From: Lentisphaerota bacterium
GTDB lineage: Bacteria > Verrucomicrobiota > Lentisphaeria > Victivallales > Victivallaceae
NCBI GenBank assembly: GCA_017134815.1
Contig: CP071032.1
Span: 2,724,001-2,788,000, forward strand
Reading direction: 5' to 3'
Length of the DNA: 64,000 nucleotides
Each line of letters opens with the position of its first letter. Positions within the stretch are counted from its first letter, which is position 1. Under the pieces are notes generated by a model. That model was not told the origin of the DNA, did no database searches, and worked only from the letters and a program-made list of their open reading frames with translations. Shown piece by piece: positions 52,053 to 59,507 of this stretch. The translations under genes were made by a program, and so were the position numbers.

Positions 52053-53444
52053 TTATTCTCCTAATTTTTCTGCGTTAAAATCGATATAGCTGTCCCCATC
52101 TGAAAAGACAGTGATCCATGGTTGCCCGCCACGGTCAGTAGGGTCAAAAGTACCCTGCAGTATCGCACACTCAGAGCCGACATAGAGCTGTGAAATATGC
52201 TTAAATTTTTTAACTTCTCCATGAGCTCGCTGGTAACAAATGTTGCCATGAACTGCCACTGAGGGCTTGCCAGTCAACTGGACTGGGTATTGAATTTTGA
52301 ATGTGCAAAACCCTCCCGAAACATCATAGGCCATAGCGATGGGATAATTTTCGCCCTGTACGGTGCGGTAATGGAAACGCTGACTTTTAAGCTGCTCCAG
52401 CATGAAGCCCTGCGTTGTAAAGTTGGTAGCAAGTTTGCCGGGCTCAAACTGTGCTCTTCTAAAACTCACTGAGCTATTACCTTTACCAAAATCACCACAG
52501 AGATAAACTGGTAGATTCCCAAAGTAAGATTCATTAAAATTATAGTAGAAAACAATTTTCTGCCATTCTCCATTATGAACGCTTGGATTGCTTTTATCAG
52601 GAATCAATTTTCCTTTGCCAAGGATAGCCGGACCATAAATACGGCGGTCCTTATCGCTTTTTACTTCAAACGAAAGGGTGAATGTTTCACCAGCTTCCGC
52701 CTTGAAATTCTCAACGAACTGCCCCAAATTTACCACTTCAGTTGCATCCATAATGTCAACTCTGAGAGAATTACCCTGTCTGGTAGCATTGACTGTGCGA
52801 GCCGATTTTGGTTTAAAGCTAACTCTCCACCGGGCAGCGGTATAATATGTCCCGCCAGATGTATCAGTAAAAGACTCACCTCGTGGCCACAACGCGAAAT
52901 CACCATTTATCAAACAGTTACGATTATACGCATACTGCGGGTGCGGATTATCTTTTGCCTCATGTTCATTAATCTTGACTTGATCAGCCCTGTCAACATA
53001 GTCTCTGGTGGCCAGAACCACTGCCGGGTCGACTTTTAATTCAACATTCGCCGTACTGGATACTTGTAATACCATCCGGATAACCAATTCTCGGCTGGCA
53101 CCTTCACTGATTTTAGGTTTATAGGTATCAGGAAAATTACCATAGGCAAAAAGATGTCCACTTTCAGCAAAAATTCCCACCTCTCGAATCGTCCAGCTGC
53201 CTACTTCTGAGGGAATAATCAATTCCGCAATCAACCAGTTGGGGTTATTTTCGTCCACCGCCAATTGGTTCAAGGTCCCTCGATAGACCTCATTAGTGAG
53301 CTTGCTGACGTGTTCATCAGGATTGACCGCCTTGCCGCTGCCATCTCCGACCGCCATGTGACTTAACTTCACGGTGTGCCCCAACGAACCAGCATTGGCC
53401 AAAGCTGCCTGACCAGTCCGAGTCAGGATTGAATAAAAACTCAT
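52053..53444 (-). CDS. Phage tail fibre protein (gpH-like N-terminus)
   Basis: 463 residues. The first 150 residues match the phage tail-collar fibre domain: 'FYSILTRTGQAALANAGSLGHTVKLSHMAVGDGSG', 'ELIIPSEVGSWTIREVGIFAESG' and 'TANVELKVDPAVVLATRDYVD'. The C-terminal part ('NRNCLINGDFALWPRGESFTD') looks like a carbohydrate-binding-type jelly roll and would bind the host surface. It overlaps gene I by 4 bases. Confidence 0.88.
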   Translation of the reverse strand: MSFYSILTRTGQAALANAGSLGHTVKLSHMAVGDGSGKAVNPDEHVSKLTNEVYRGTLNQLAVDENNPNWLIAELIIPSEVGSWTIREVGIFAESGHLFAYGNFPDTYKPKISEGASRELVIRMVLQVSSTANVELKVDPAVVLATRDYVDRADQVKINEHEAKDNPHPQYAYNRNCLINGDFALWPRGESFTDTSGGTYYTAARWRVSFKPKSARTVNATRQGNSLRVDIMDATEVVNLGQFVENFKAEAGETFTLSFEVKSDKDRRIYGPAILGKGKLIPDKSNPSVHNGEWQKIVFYYNFNESYFGNLPVYLCGDFGKGNSSVSFRRAQFEPGKLATNFTTQGFMLEQLKSQRFHYRTVQGENYPIAMAYDVSGGFCTFKIQYPVQLTGKPSVAVHGNICYQRAHGEVKKFKHISQLYVGSECAILQGTFDPTDRGGQPWITVFSDGDSYIDFNAEKLGE

Positions 53445-54148
53445 ATTATACCTCTTTGATAAATAGTTACCATATCTTTTTCATAAACCGGGCCTGCTGC
53501 TATATACCAGCCGACCTTATGTTCCACGCCTTTAATCACTGGAGGATAGATTATTACAAATTCTCCGGAAACACTGGAGCCACTGATGTAGTGCTTGGAC
53601 TCCTGCTGCATGGTTCTGTTGGCAAGCGGATATATTCCTGTAATTCCACCAGTAAAGGTAGCACCAGCAAATCGGCAGCAGCTATTGCTGCAACCAATTG
53701 TCTTTAGTGCACTTAAATGACTGCGGGCATTTTTAGTAGCTTCCACTGTCTCTGTAATCATATTTTGCTGTGCTTTGCTCAGACCATAATTTCCAGCTTC
53801 AACCTCAACTTTGAAGGTATAGGGAGCCCCTTCAGGTTTTTGCTCAAACCATTCGGTCACTTTGAGCCGACACCCTAAAGCATCCAAAGCCTCACGCAAA
53901 GCACCAATGGTTCCTTTGTGAGCATGAATCTCATATTGCCGGGCCACTATTTCCCGTTGCTGGGTTTCAGTCCAAGCGTCATCCCAGACATCAATGCTCA
54001 ACGCCCACCCCAGCCACGGCAATAAGGCAGTCGGGCAACTCTCAGGATTCCACAAGCTACCTAACGGAACTGGAATTTTCTCCAGCCGGGCAGTTACAGC
54101 TTCCACAGCTCTCTCAAAATCAGATGCGTTGGGCGGCAATAAAGTCAT
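53441..54148 (-). CDS. P2 gpI-like baseplate protein
   Basis: 235 residues. 'LLPPNASDFERAVEAVTARLEKIPVPLGSLWNPESCPTALLPWLGWALSIDVWDDAW' is the gpI signature. The C-terminal 80 residues are an extra domain with several Cys. The gene starts right after J ends, in the P2 order V-W-J-I-H. Confidence 0.92.
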   Translation of the reverse strand: MTLLPPNASDFERAVEAVTARLEKIPVPLGSLWNPESCPTALLPWLGWALSIDVWDDAWTETQQREIVARQYEIHAHKGTIGALREALDALGCRLKVTEWFEQKPEGAPYTFKVEVEAGNYGLSKAQQNMITETVEATKNARSHLSALKTIGCSNSCCRFAGATFTGGITGIYPLANRTMQQESKHYISGSSVSGEFVIIYPPVIKGVEHKVGWYIAAGPVYEKDMVTIYQRGII

Positions 54149-55027
54149 TTAATCTTCCACATTTATGGTTACAGTTTCTAATAGTGGGGCAGCGTTAACC
54201 TTGGTAGTGATATTAGTCTTTGGTGTAGCTAAAGTGACTTTTTCAACTCCGGCAACCTGATGCAGCGCAGCATAGATACCACTTAAGGCCACGGTTGCAC
54301 CGAGTTTGAAGCTTCTTTGAGCATAAGCCCTTAATTCTTTCTTGGCTTCGGCAATAATTAGACTACTGGCTGCACCGGGTTTTATTTTAAGAGTAGCCGC
54401 TACATTATAGCTCTGAATAGTAGCAGCTTGTACCGTAAGCTTATCGGTAAGTGGCCTGACTTTTTCTGAGCCAAGTCGAGCTCTTACTTTACTAAGAGTT
54501 TCTTCAGATGGAATACCATTATTTTCTCGTGACAGCAAGGTTACTGCAACCTCAGCCGGCCTGGGACTGTAGACTGATGCATCCGCAATTTTGCCACAGG
54601 CAGAGAGAGCATGAAAAATATAGCTCTCTTTACTGCCTGCAGTAGTGATACCCTCCAAGGCCAGCAATATGCGTTGCCGCAAGGCGGTATCATCTTCATA
54701 AGTTGCTGTTGATTCATTTGTTGCCTCGATTACCACATGGCGCTTAATATTAAATAACGCTCCCAAGTGATCTAAGTTACTCCCAGTCGCATAAGCTAGC
54801 ATATTAGCCTTGGCAGCATCGTTAACTCGTTGCCTAATGACTACTTCCCGGTAAGCTGCAGCTTCCAGAATCTTATAAGCAGGATCAGCTTCCGTAATAG
54901 CCGAAAATTCAGGAAATCTACGCTTTAAATCAGCCAATATTTCTGCAAGAATCTGTTCAAAATTCAATTTTTCAAGGACTTCAGGGGCCTTTAGTAGACT
55001 TAAATCAATGGCATTAAAGTTAGTCAT
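54149..55027 (-). CDS. P2 gpJ-like baseplate assembly protein
   Basis: 292 residues of the baseplate J family. 'ILADLKRRFPEFSAITEADPAYKILEAAAYREVVIRQRVNDAAKANMLAYATGSNLDHLGALF' is typical. It forms the baseplate wedge with W and I. It overlaps W by 4 bases. Confidence 0.94.
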   Translation of the reverse strand: MTNFNAIDLSLLKAPEVLEKLNFEQILAEILADLKRRFPEFSAITEADPAYKILEAAAYREVVIRQRVNDAAKANMLAYATGSNLDHLGALFNIKRHVVIEATNESTATYEDDTALRQRILLALEGITTAGSKESYIFHALSACGKIADASVYSPRPAEVAVTLLSRENNGIPSEETLSKVRARLGSEKVRPLTDKLTVQAATIQSYNVAATLKIKPGAASSLIIAEAKKELRAYAQRSFKLGATVALSGIYAALHQVAGVEKVTLATPKTNITTKVNAAPLLETVTINVED

Positions 55028-55362
55028 AGAATGATTCCCTCCAAAGTAATGCTTTTACCCTCAGGGAGATATTCGCCAGTAAGTATTATTTCAACTCGGC
55101 CAGTAGCCTGTACCCGGCTTGCCTTTACGCTATGGAGTTTGAACCTTGGCTCCCATTTCAGCAGAGCTTCAGCAGTTGCAGCATAAATCTCTACCAAAGT
55201 TTCAGAATTCAATGGTGCATCTATCAGCTGAAACAGTCGGCTGCCATAGTCTCGACGCATCACTCGGGAGCCCAGTGGGGTGGTAAGTATGTCATTGATC
55301 GATTGTTTTAAGTGAGCTAAGCCACTCAAGGCCTTTCCGGTAGCTTTGTCTATCCCAGTCAT
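55024..55362 (-). CDS. P2 gpW-like baseplate protein (gp25-like)
   Basis: 112 residues. 'MTGIDKATGKALSGLAHLKQSINDILTTPLGSRVMRRDYGSRLFQLID' is the gp25/W signature. It lies after a 1.1-kb region with no phage genes; in P2 it would follow V directly. Its ribosome site (AAGGAAG) lies within a hairpin-forming leader. Confidence 0.93.
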   Translation of the reverse strand: MTGIDKATGKALSGLAHLKQSINDILTTPLGSRVMRRDYGSRLFQLIDAPLNSETLVEIYAATAEALLKWEPRFKLHSVKASRVQATGRVEIILTGEYLPEGKSITLEGIIL

Positions 55363-55400
55363 AACGCTTCCTTTTTTATATAGAAAAAGCGTTAACCCGT
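55363..55400 (-). promoter_or_regulatory. Leader hairpin at the start of gene W
   Basis: Arms AACGCTT / AAGCGTT (55363-55369 and 55387-55393) enclose the AT-rich leader and partly hide the ribosome site. The same GGTTAACG...CTATATAAAAAAGG string recurs at about 55869-55905 and 63713-63752. Confidence 0.6.
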
Positions 55401-55431
55401 GTTAGGAGTTTGTTAGAATAAATAAAGCAAC

Positions 55432-55459
55432 TTGTTTTTACATATCCTGACATTATACT
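55432..55459 (+). promoter_or_regulatory. Promoter P1 of small transcription unit 1
   Basis: TTGTTT, 16-base spacer, TATACT on the plus strand, facing away from gene W. Confidence 0.5.
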
Positions 55460-55465
55460 TGTGGT

Positions 55466-55535
55466 TATCCAATGGTGTAGATAAGACGTTGCCTCCAGTT
55501 TGTATTCTTTGTCGTGCAAGCTGGAGGCTCTTTTT
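55466..55535 (+). ncRNA. Predicted small RNA 1 (about 70 nt)
   Basis: Between promoter P1 and a hairpin with stem GCCTCCAGTTTG / CAAGCTGGAGGC (55491-55502 and 55517-55528) followed by TCTTTTT. There is no open frame of useful size. The boundaries are predicted from the promoter and terminator only. Confidence 0.55.
55491..55535 (+). terminator. Terminator T1 (GCCTCCAG type)
   Basis: 12-bp stem with one G-T pair, 14-base loop, then TCTTTTT. Confidence 0.8.
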
Positions 55536-55546
55536 GTAAAGAAATG

Positions 55547-55575
55547 TTGACAAAAATTCATTTGTCACATATAAT
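55547..55575 (+). promoter_or_regulatory. Consensus sigma70 promoter P2
   Basis: TTGACA, exactly 17 bases, TATAAT. It begins about 12 bases after terminator T1. Confidence 0.85.
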
Positions 55576-55581
55576 TATCTA

Positions 55582-55675
55582 TAGCTCTACAAGCTAAAAG
55601 TGTTTGAACGCAATCTTACTCTAAAAGCTTGCCTCCAGTCTGCAGCTCCTCGCAATAAGACTGGAGGCACTTTTT
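55582..55675 (+). ncRNA. Predicted small RNA 2 (about 95 nt)
   Basis: Runs from promoter P2 to terminator T2. The terminal hairpin has an 11-bp perfect stem GCCTCCAGTCT / AGACTGGAGGC (55631-55641 and 55658-55668) and a loop holding CTCCTC, then CTTTTT. No coding frame with a ribosome site is seen. Confidence 0.6.
55631..55675 (+). terminator. Terminator T2 (GCCTCCAG type)
   Basis: Perfect 11-bp stem followed by ACTTTTTAT. Confidence 0.85.
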
Positions 55676-55686
55676 ATATGGACTTG

Positions 55687-55715
55687 TTGACAAATAGCAA
55701 TAATTGTAATATAAT
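55687..55715 (+). promoter_or_regulatory. Consensus sigma70 promoter P3
   Basis: TTGACA, 17 bases, TATAAT. It would transcribe the structured element at 55739-55837. Confidence 0.85.
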
Positions 55716-55738
55716 AAGTCTTTATGGTTCTATTGACG

Positions 55739-55837
55739 TGTGTTTTAGTGGTGAGAACGAAATTGCAAATTAGGTTAAAAGGCCTAACTTAACGCAGACA
55801 GGTCAGTGACTGTGATTGTCGCTGGCCTGCTAAATTT
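55739..55837 (+). repeat. Structured ~98-nt repeat, copy 1
   Basis: Matches 57844-57941. It has two hairpins: TTAGGT / GCCTAA, and a 12-bp CAGGTCAGTGAC / GTCGCTGGCCTG. Differences from copy 2 mostly keep the base pairs. Either strand could be the functional RNA. Confidence 0.8.
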
Positions 55838-55844
55838 ATATTCC

Positions 55845-55868
55845 GGTATATTTGTCTATTCCAGTCAT
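55845..55868 (-). pseudogene. Truncated duplicate of the start of gene W
   Basis: On the minus strand ATG at 55868 opens MTGIDKYTGI-stop, a copy of the first codons of gpW (MTGIDKATG) together with its leader at 55869-55905. The rest of W is absent, so it is a remnant of a duplication. Confidence 0.75.
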
Positions 55869-55905
55869 AACGCTTCCCTTTTTATATAAAAAGGACGTTA
55901 ACCTC
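55869..55905 (-). promoter_or_regulatory. Duplicate of the gene W leader
   Basis: AACG / CGTT outer arms and an inner CCTTTTTATATAAAAAGG palindrome, equivalent to the leader at 55363-55400. Confidence 0.6.
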
Positions 55906-55935
55906 AGTTCAAAATGATGAAAATAATAGAAAAAG

Positions 55936-55964
55936 TTGATAAATATTAACTTACCATTTATAAT
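55936..55964 (+). promoter_or_regulatory. Near-consensus promoter P4
   Basis: TTGATA, 17 bases, TATAAT. Confidence 0.75.
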
Positions 55965-55970
55965 TTATTA

Positions 55971-56072
55971 TATACTCCACAGGATAGAGTAATATTGAAT
56001 GTTAGGTTCGCAGTAAAAGTCATTATGATCTCCAGTCTAAGTTACCCCCTTTCTCTAGGCTGGAGATCCCCA
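55971..56072 (+). ncRNA. Predicted small RNA 3 (about 100 nt)
   Basis: From promoter P4 to a hairpin with stem GATCTCCAG / CTGGAGATC (56027-56035 and 56060-56068) and loop with ACCCCCTTTCTC. The T run is missing, so the end is less certain than for the other units. Confidence 0.45.
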
Positions 56073-56188
56073 TTATTGTAATGCTGCACTGCTATCTTCC
56101 CAGTTTGAATGGTTTATTTAAAAATATTTAAAATATTTTTCAAAAAACTAATGTACTTAATGAACAATATTCATGCTAAACTGATCTA

Positions 56189-56277
56189 AGTAAACACAAT
56201 TTCAATACCCTTGTGCCAATAGACCTTCGGCCTCCAGCTTGCATTTCTCCTCTTGCCGCAAGTTGGAGGCCCTTTTT
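56189..56277 (+). ncRNA. Predicted small RNA 4 (about 90 nt)
   Basis: Ends in a 13-bp hairpin GGCCTCCAGCTTG / CAAGTTGGAGGCC (56229-56241 and 56259-56271) with loop TTTCTCCTCTTGCC region, then CTTTTTG. The promoter is weaker: an extended -10 (TGCTAAACT at about 56174-56182) without a good -35. Confidence 0.5.
56229..56277 (+). terminator. Terminator T4 (GCCTCCAG type)
   Basis: 13-bp stem with one G-T pair followed by CTTTTT. Confidence 0.85.
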
Positions 56278-56288
56278 GTATAGAAGTA

Positions 56289-56317
56289 TTGACAAAAGTT
56301 CATTTGTTAGATACTCC
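56289..56317 (+). promoter_or_regulatory. Partial promoter P5 after T4
   Basis: TTGACA then 17 bases and TACTCC, a degraded copy of the P2 region (same TTCATTTGT spacer). It could still contribute to hsp20 transcription. Confidence 0.4.
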
Positions 56318-56468
56318 TTTATTACGTAATCATCCTTTCATTTTATTTATTCACTTTACAACTTCTGATATGATGTAGAAAATAATTTCTAAAAAATCTG
56401 TATTAAATGTTGTACTTGTAATTGCTTTGTAATAAATTACTAAAAGATTTAAAGAAAGGAGGAACATC

Positions 56469-56870
56469 ATGTTTATAAATCCATGGGTAGATTTCTTCGT
56501 ATTTCAAAAAGAAATGGATAAGCTACTAAGTCATCGACATGGACGCTTTCCAGCAGTTAACATTTATCAAAATGATGAAAAAGTAATTTTCTGTGCTGAG
56601 ATTCCCGGGGTATTGGAAAAAAATTTAAATGTATTAGCTGAAAAAGACAGAATAGCGATAGAAGGAAATATCGAAGAACCTGTTTTAAGTGATAACAGTA
56701 AATATCAGCGGCAAGAAAGAGTTTATGGGGATTTTTCACGCAGTTTTAAACTTCCATTTGATATCGATAGTAATAATGTAAAGGCCGAATTTAAAGATGG
56801 GTTTTTAGTTATCAGCATGCCTAGATCTGAACAAAGCAAACCCAAAAGAATATCTATAACTTCAGGATAG
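56469..56870 (+). CDS. Hsp20/alpha-crystallin small heat-shock protein (first of three)
   Basis: 133 residues. The alpha-crystallin domain spans about 25-125: 'PAVNIYQNDEKVIFCAEIPGVLEKNLNVLAEKDRIAIEGNIEE', then 'RQERVYGDFSRSFKLPFDID' and 'AEFKDGFLVISMPR' (the A-x-x-x-x-G-V/F-L motif). Such proteins hold unfolding proteins as oligomers. A near-perfect ribosome site (AAAGGAGGAA) precedes the ATG. A candidate extended -10 (TGATATGAT, about 56366) lies upstream. It is oriented against the phage late genes and is AT-rich, so it appears acquired. Confidence 0.93.
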   Translation: MFINPWVDFFVFQKEMDKLLSHRHGRFPAVNIYQNDEKVIFCAEIPGVLEKNLNVLAEKDRIAIEGNIEEPVLSDNSKYQRQERVYGDFSRSFKLPFDIDSNNVKAEFKDGFLVISMPRSEQSKPKRISITSG

Positions 56871-56886
56871 TCAGGAGAGCTTTGAA

Positions 56887-57285
56887 ATGGTAAATAAAAT
56901 TAAAGATAAAAATTCTGATAGTGCTAGTTCGAAAGTAGAGTTGGCACAAGTTGCTAATGAAAAAACTCCTCAAGTAGATATTATTGAAGAAAATGATTTT
57001 ATAAAAGTTATCTGCAATATGCCATTGGTTGATAAGGATAAAATTGATATTCGTTTTGAAAATAGAGAGTTAACAATTACTGGCTGGCAAAATGAGTTTA
57101 ATCATAATGGGCTTAAGGTCGTTAATTCTGAATTTAATTATGGAGTCTTTAAGAGAGTTTTTGATGTGAGTGCAGAAATTGACTATGATAGTATCTCTGC
57201 ACAATACAAAAATGGGGTCTTAACAATAACTTTACCAAGACGTGAGCAAGCAAAGGTAAAAAAAATACCTATTATGTCTAAATAA
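56887..57285 (+). CDS. Hsp20/alpha-crystallin small heat-shock protein (second of three)
   Basis: 132 residues. A charged N-terminal arm (about 1-28), then 'PQVDIIEENDFIKVICNMPLVDKDKIDIRFENRELTITGW', 'NYGVFKRVFDVSAEIDYDSISAQYKNGVLTITLPRRE'. The C-terminal 'KIPI' gives an I-x-I-like anchor that docks subunits. It follows the first gene by 16 bases. It differs strongly from its neighbours, so the three are not recent tandem duplicates. Confidence 0.92.
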   Translation: MVNKIKDKNSDSASSKVELAQVANEKTPQVDIIEENDFIKVICNMPLVDKDKIDIRFENRELTITGWQNEFNHNGLKVVNSEFNYGVFKRVFDVSAEIDYDSISAQYKNGVLTITLPRREQAKVKKIPIMSK

Positions 57286-57317
57286 ATGTTAAAGTTTAAA
57301 CTCTAAGGAGGGTAATT

Positions 57318-57818
57318 ATGATTAAGGAACTTTTTCCATGGAGAAAAAAAAGCAATAGTAGTGAATTAACCAAGTATGAACCTAAAAATATATTTAGTGA
57401 ATTTCATTCAGAAATGAATAGTCTATTCGATAGGTTTTTTAATGAACTATCAATGCAAACTAACTGGCCTACAAGCTTTAAATCAGAGTTCTCTCCAAAA
57501 TTTGATGTTAGTGAAGCCAAAAAGGAAATTAGCATCAAAGCTGAATTGCCGGGCATGAATGAAAAGGATATTTCTGTCGATGTCTTCGACAATTATTTAA
57601 GAATCAAAGGTGAAAAGAAAGAAGAAAACTTTTCCAAAGATGATAAAACTCACTTAGCTGAATGCCAATATGGCTATTTTGAAAGAACTTTTCCTCTATT
57701 TGACAACATTGATGCCAAAAATATCAAGGCAAATTTTAAAAATGGAGTTTTAACTTTAAAGCTTCCAAAGGTTAAAGAAGAACCATCTAACGTCAAAAAA
57801 ATAGAAATCAACAAATGA
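57318..57818 (+). CDS. Hsp20/alpha-crystallin small heat-shock protein (third of three)
   Basis: 166 residues, the longest of the three. An N-terminal arm of about 55 residues includes 'FHSEMNSLFDRFFNELSM', a classic Hsp20 start. The domain runs 'SPKFDVSEAKKEISIKAELPGMNEKDISVDVFDNYLRIKGEKKEE' to 'ANFKNGVLTLKLPK', with 'KKIEI' near the end. It has a GGAGGG ribosome site. The structured repeat copy 2 lies 26 bases after its stop. Confidence 0.94.
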   Translation: MIKELFPWRKKSNSSELTKYEPKNIFSEFHSEMNSLFDRFFNELSMQTNWPTSFKSEFSPKFDVSEAKKEISIKAELPGMNEKDISVDVFDNYLRIKGEKKEENFSKDDKTHLAECQYGYFERTFPLFDNIDAKNIKANFKNGVLTLKLPKVKEEPSNVKKIEINK

Positions 57819-57843
57819 AATAAATATTATATTATTACCATTG

Positions 57844-57941
57844 TGTGTTTTAGTGATAAGAAAGAAATTGCAAATTAGGTTAAAAGACCTAGCTTGTGTC
57901 AGACAGGCCAGCGACAATCATAGTTGCTGGCCTGCTAAATT
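57844..57941 (+). repeat. Structured ~98-nt repeat, copy 2
   Basis: Second copy of 55739-55837, between hsp20 gene three and the end of gene V. Hairpins AGGT / ACCT and CAGGCCAGCGAC / GTTGCTGGCCTG are kept by compensatory changes. Confidence 0.8.
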
Positions 57942-58482
57942 AATGTGGTGCAGCCGTATTACTTCCACCCGCTTCAACTCCACCATGCGTATGATTTATT
58001 TGAGAGATTCCACCCGCAACCTGATCGCCAGTGCTGATAATCTGACCAGTGACGGTAATATCACCAGTAATGGTAATGCCACCTTCTGAAACAAGGGTAG
58101 TTTTGCCGCCGCCGGGTAAAGTAGCTTGTAAATGATGAGCCTCTGAGTCATACTCGAGCTTAGCGCCATCAGCAAAAGACAGTTTAGTAGTAGTTGACTT
58201 TGAATCGGTTGCTTTGAATTTATCTTGATACATGGCAGGGATGACTATGCCTTGAGCTAAATTGCCACCCGGGCTGATAACGATAACCTGTTCTCCAACT
58301 TCTGGCGGACACCATAATGTAACTTTAGCCGCTCGCAGGGTGGTAAAACTAAGCCAGTTAGTCAAAAGGTCGCCAATTTTAACCCGGACTAATGCATGAT
58401 CATAATCAGCTTCCACAATCGTGCCAATTCGCACTAAATTAGCAGTGGTGCGTTGTAATTCAGTAATTTCAAAGTGATTCAT
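57940..58482 (-). CDS. P2 gpV-like baseplate assembly (spike) protein
   Basis: About 180 residues. 'LVRIGTIVEADYDHALVRVKIGDLLTNWLSF' and 'VGEQVIVISPGGNLAQGIV' are the OB-fold part of V; the C-terminal beta-helix spike ends 'GQIISTGDQVAGGISQINHTHGGVEAGG' with the HxH iron-type tip. The ATG at 58482 has GAGGA upstream and overlaps the end of the preceding gene. Downstream, where W should start, the hsp20 block intervenes. Confidence 0.93.
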   Translation of the reverse strand: MNHFEITELQRTTANLVRIGTIVEADYDHALVRVKIGDLLTNWLSFTTLRAAKVTLWCPPEVGEQVIVISPGGNLAQGIVIPAMYQDKFKATDSKSTTTKLSFADGAKLEYDSEAHHLQATLPGGGKTTLVSEGGITITGDITVTGQIISTGDQVAGGISQINHTHGGVEAGGSNTAAPH

Positions 58483-58981
58483 AATCATCCTCATCTGTAG
58501 CACAACCATCAGGCTGCAAGCGGAACTTAACCTCTGTCGGCATGATGGTAGCAGAGTTCCACACATCTTCACCAACATAAACTGTTTGCTGCCAAGTTAC
58601 CGCCCAACAAATATAACCAGCCTTACCCGGTGAAAAGTCGACTCCCTCTGCCGTAATGTTTTTAGGGAGAGTGACCGCATCAATCTTAAAATTATTATGC
58701 CGTAACAGCTTCATCAGTCTGGCTGCAAAGCCCTTAACTGCCAATTCATAGGATGGAGTTTTAACACTCATAACGCAAAAGGCACATAAAGAACATTCCA
58801 AAGGCAGCCGGCCATCTCCTGCATCCACCCCAATATCCAGTTGTTCAATGTCCAGAAGGATAGCAGGTGCAGGCAGCTCTTTATCCGCGGACTCCAGCCA
58901 TCTTACACAGACTTGATCGGACTTAAACTCTTCTTTTACAGTCATTTCTATTGCTGTACAAAATTGTTTAAAATTACTCAT
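58469..58981 (-). CDS. Phage tail completion-type protein, unknown family
   Basis: 170 residues between minor tail protein Z and V. It has alternating strands and helices ('PAPAILLDIEQLDIG', 'LECSLCAFCVMSVK', 'ICWAVTWQQTVYVGEDVW') like Mu gp37/tail-terminator type proteins. This is a position-based call. It overlaps neighbours at both ends by 8-14 bases. Confidence 0.6.
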   Translation of the reverse strand: MSNFKQFCTAIEMTVKEEFKSDQVCVRWLESADKELPAPAILLDIEQLDIGVDAGDGRLPLECSLCAFCVMSVKTPSYELAVKGFAARLMKLLRHNNFKIDAVTLPKNITAEGVDFSPGKAGYICWAVTWQQTVYVGEDVWNSATIMPTEVKFRLQPDGCATDEDDYESL

Positions 58982-59507
58982 GATTCATCGCAAAGTTAAG
59001 TTCCTGTTTAAATATCTCGTCAAACTTTCTGGCGACCACAGCAGGATTTTGCATTCCCATATTTTCAAAAATCCGTCTGGCATCAGCATCAATACATAGA
59101 TCAACTCTTTTTATGGGAAATCTGGCTACTCCAACTCGTTTAAATACCAAGCCATTATAAATAAAAGCTCCTTTGGCAAAATGTTGTCCGGCTTTCACTC
59201 CACCTTTGGACTTAACGAGCCGAATGGAGCCCAGTTTATGAAATGGTATCGGGTTAGCTCCAAACCAGATGCGCCCTTTGGCCACGCCTTTTCTTATTTT
59301 AAGGTTGGTTATAAGTCGCTTTTTTAAAGTCTTTTGCGGTACTTTTAAATTTCGACTCAAGCTCCGTTTAATCTTATAGTTGTAATGGCGGAAGAGCTTG
59401 CGTACAGCTCGTTTTAAGGCCTTTTCAGCAGCAACAGAATAGTGCTTTAACGCATATTTGACTTCCTGATTCTGCTCTAGGTTTAAGTCTATTAACGGCT
59501 GTATCAC
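58974..59507 (-). CDS. Prophage minor tail protein Z (GPZ)-like
   Basis: 177 residues, GTG start directly after the preceding stop. A basic N-terminal helix ('ALKRAVRKLFRHYNYKIKRSLSRNLKVP'), 'IWFGANPIPFHKLGS', then 'RVGVARFPIKRV' are typical of the GPZ family that helps join tail to head. Confidence 0.78.
   Translation of the reverse strand: MIQPLIDLNLEQNQEVKYALKHYSVAAEKALKRAVRKLFRHYNYKIKRSLSRNLKVPQKTLKKRLITNLKIRKGVAKGRIWFGANPIPFHKLGSIRLVKSKGGVKAGQHFAKGAFIYNGLVFKRVGVARFPIKRVDLCIDADARRIFENMGMQNPAVVARKFDEIFKQELNFAMNHE

Noticed and set aside
55491..56271. GCCTCCAG repeats as a CRISPR array
   Set aside because: Only four hairpins with irregular spacing (about 140-400 bases) and clear promoters and T runs; no spacer-like uniform units and no cas genes.
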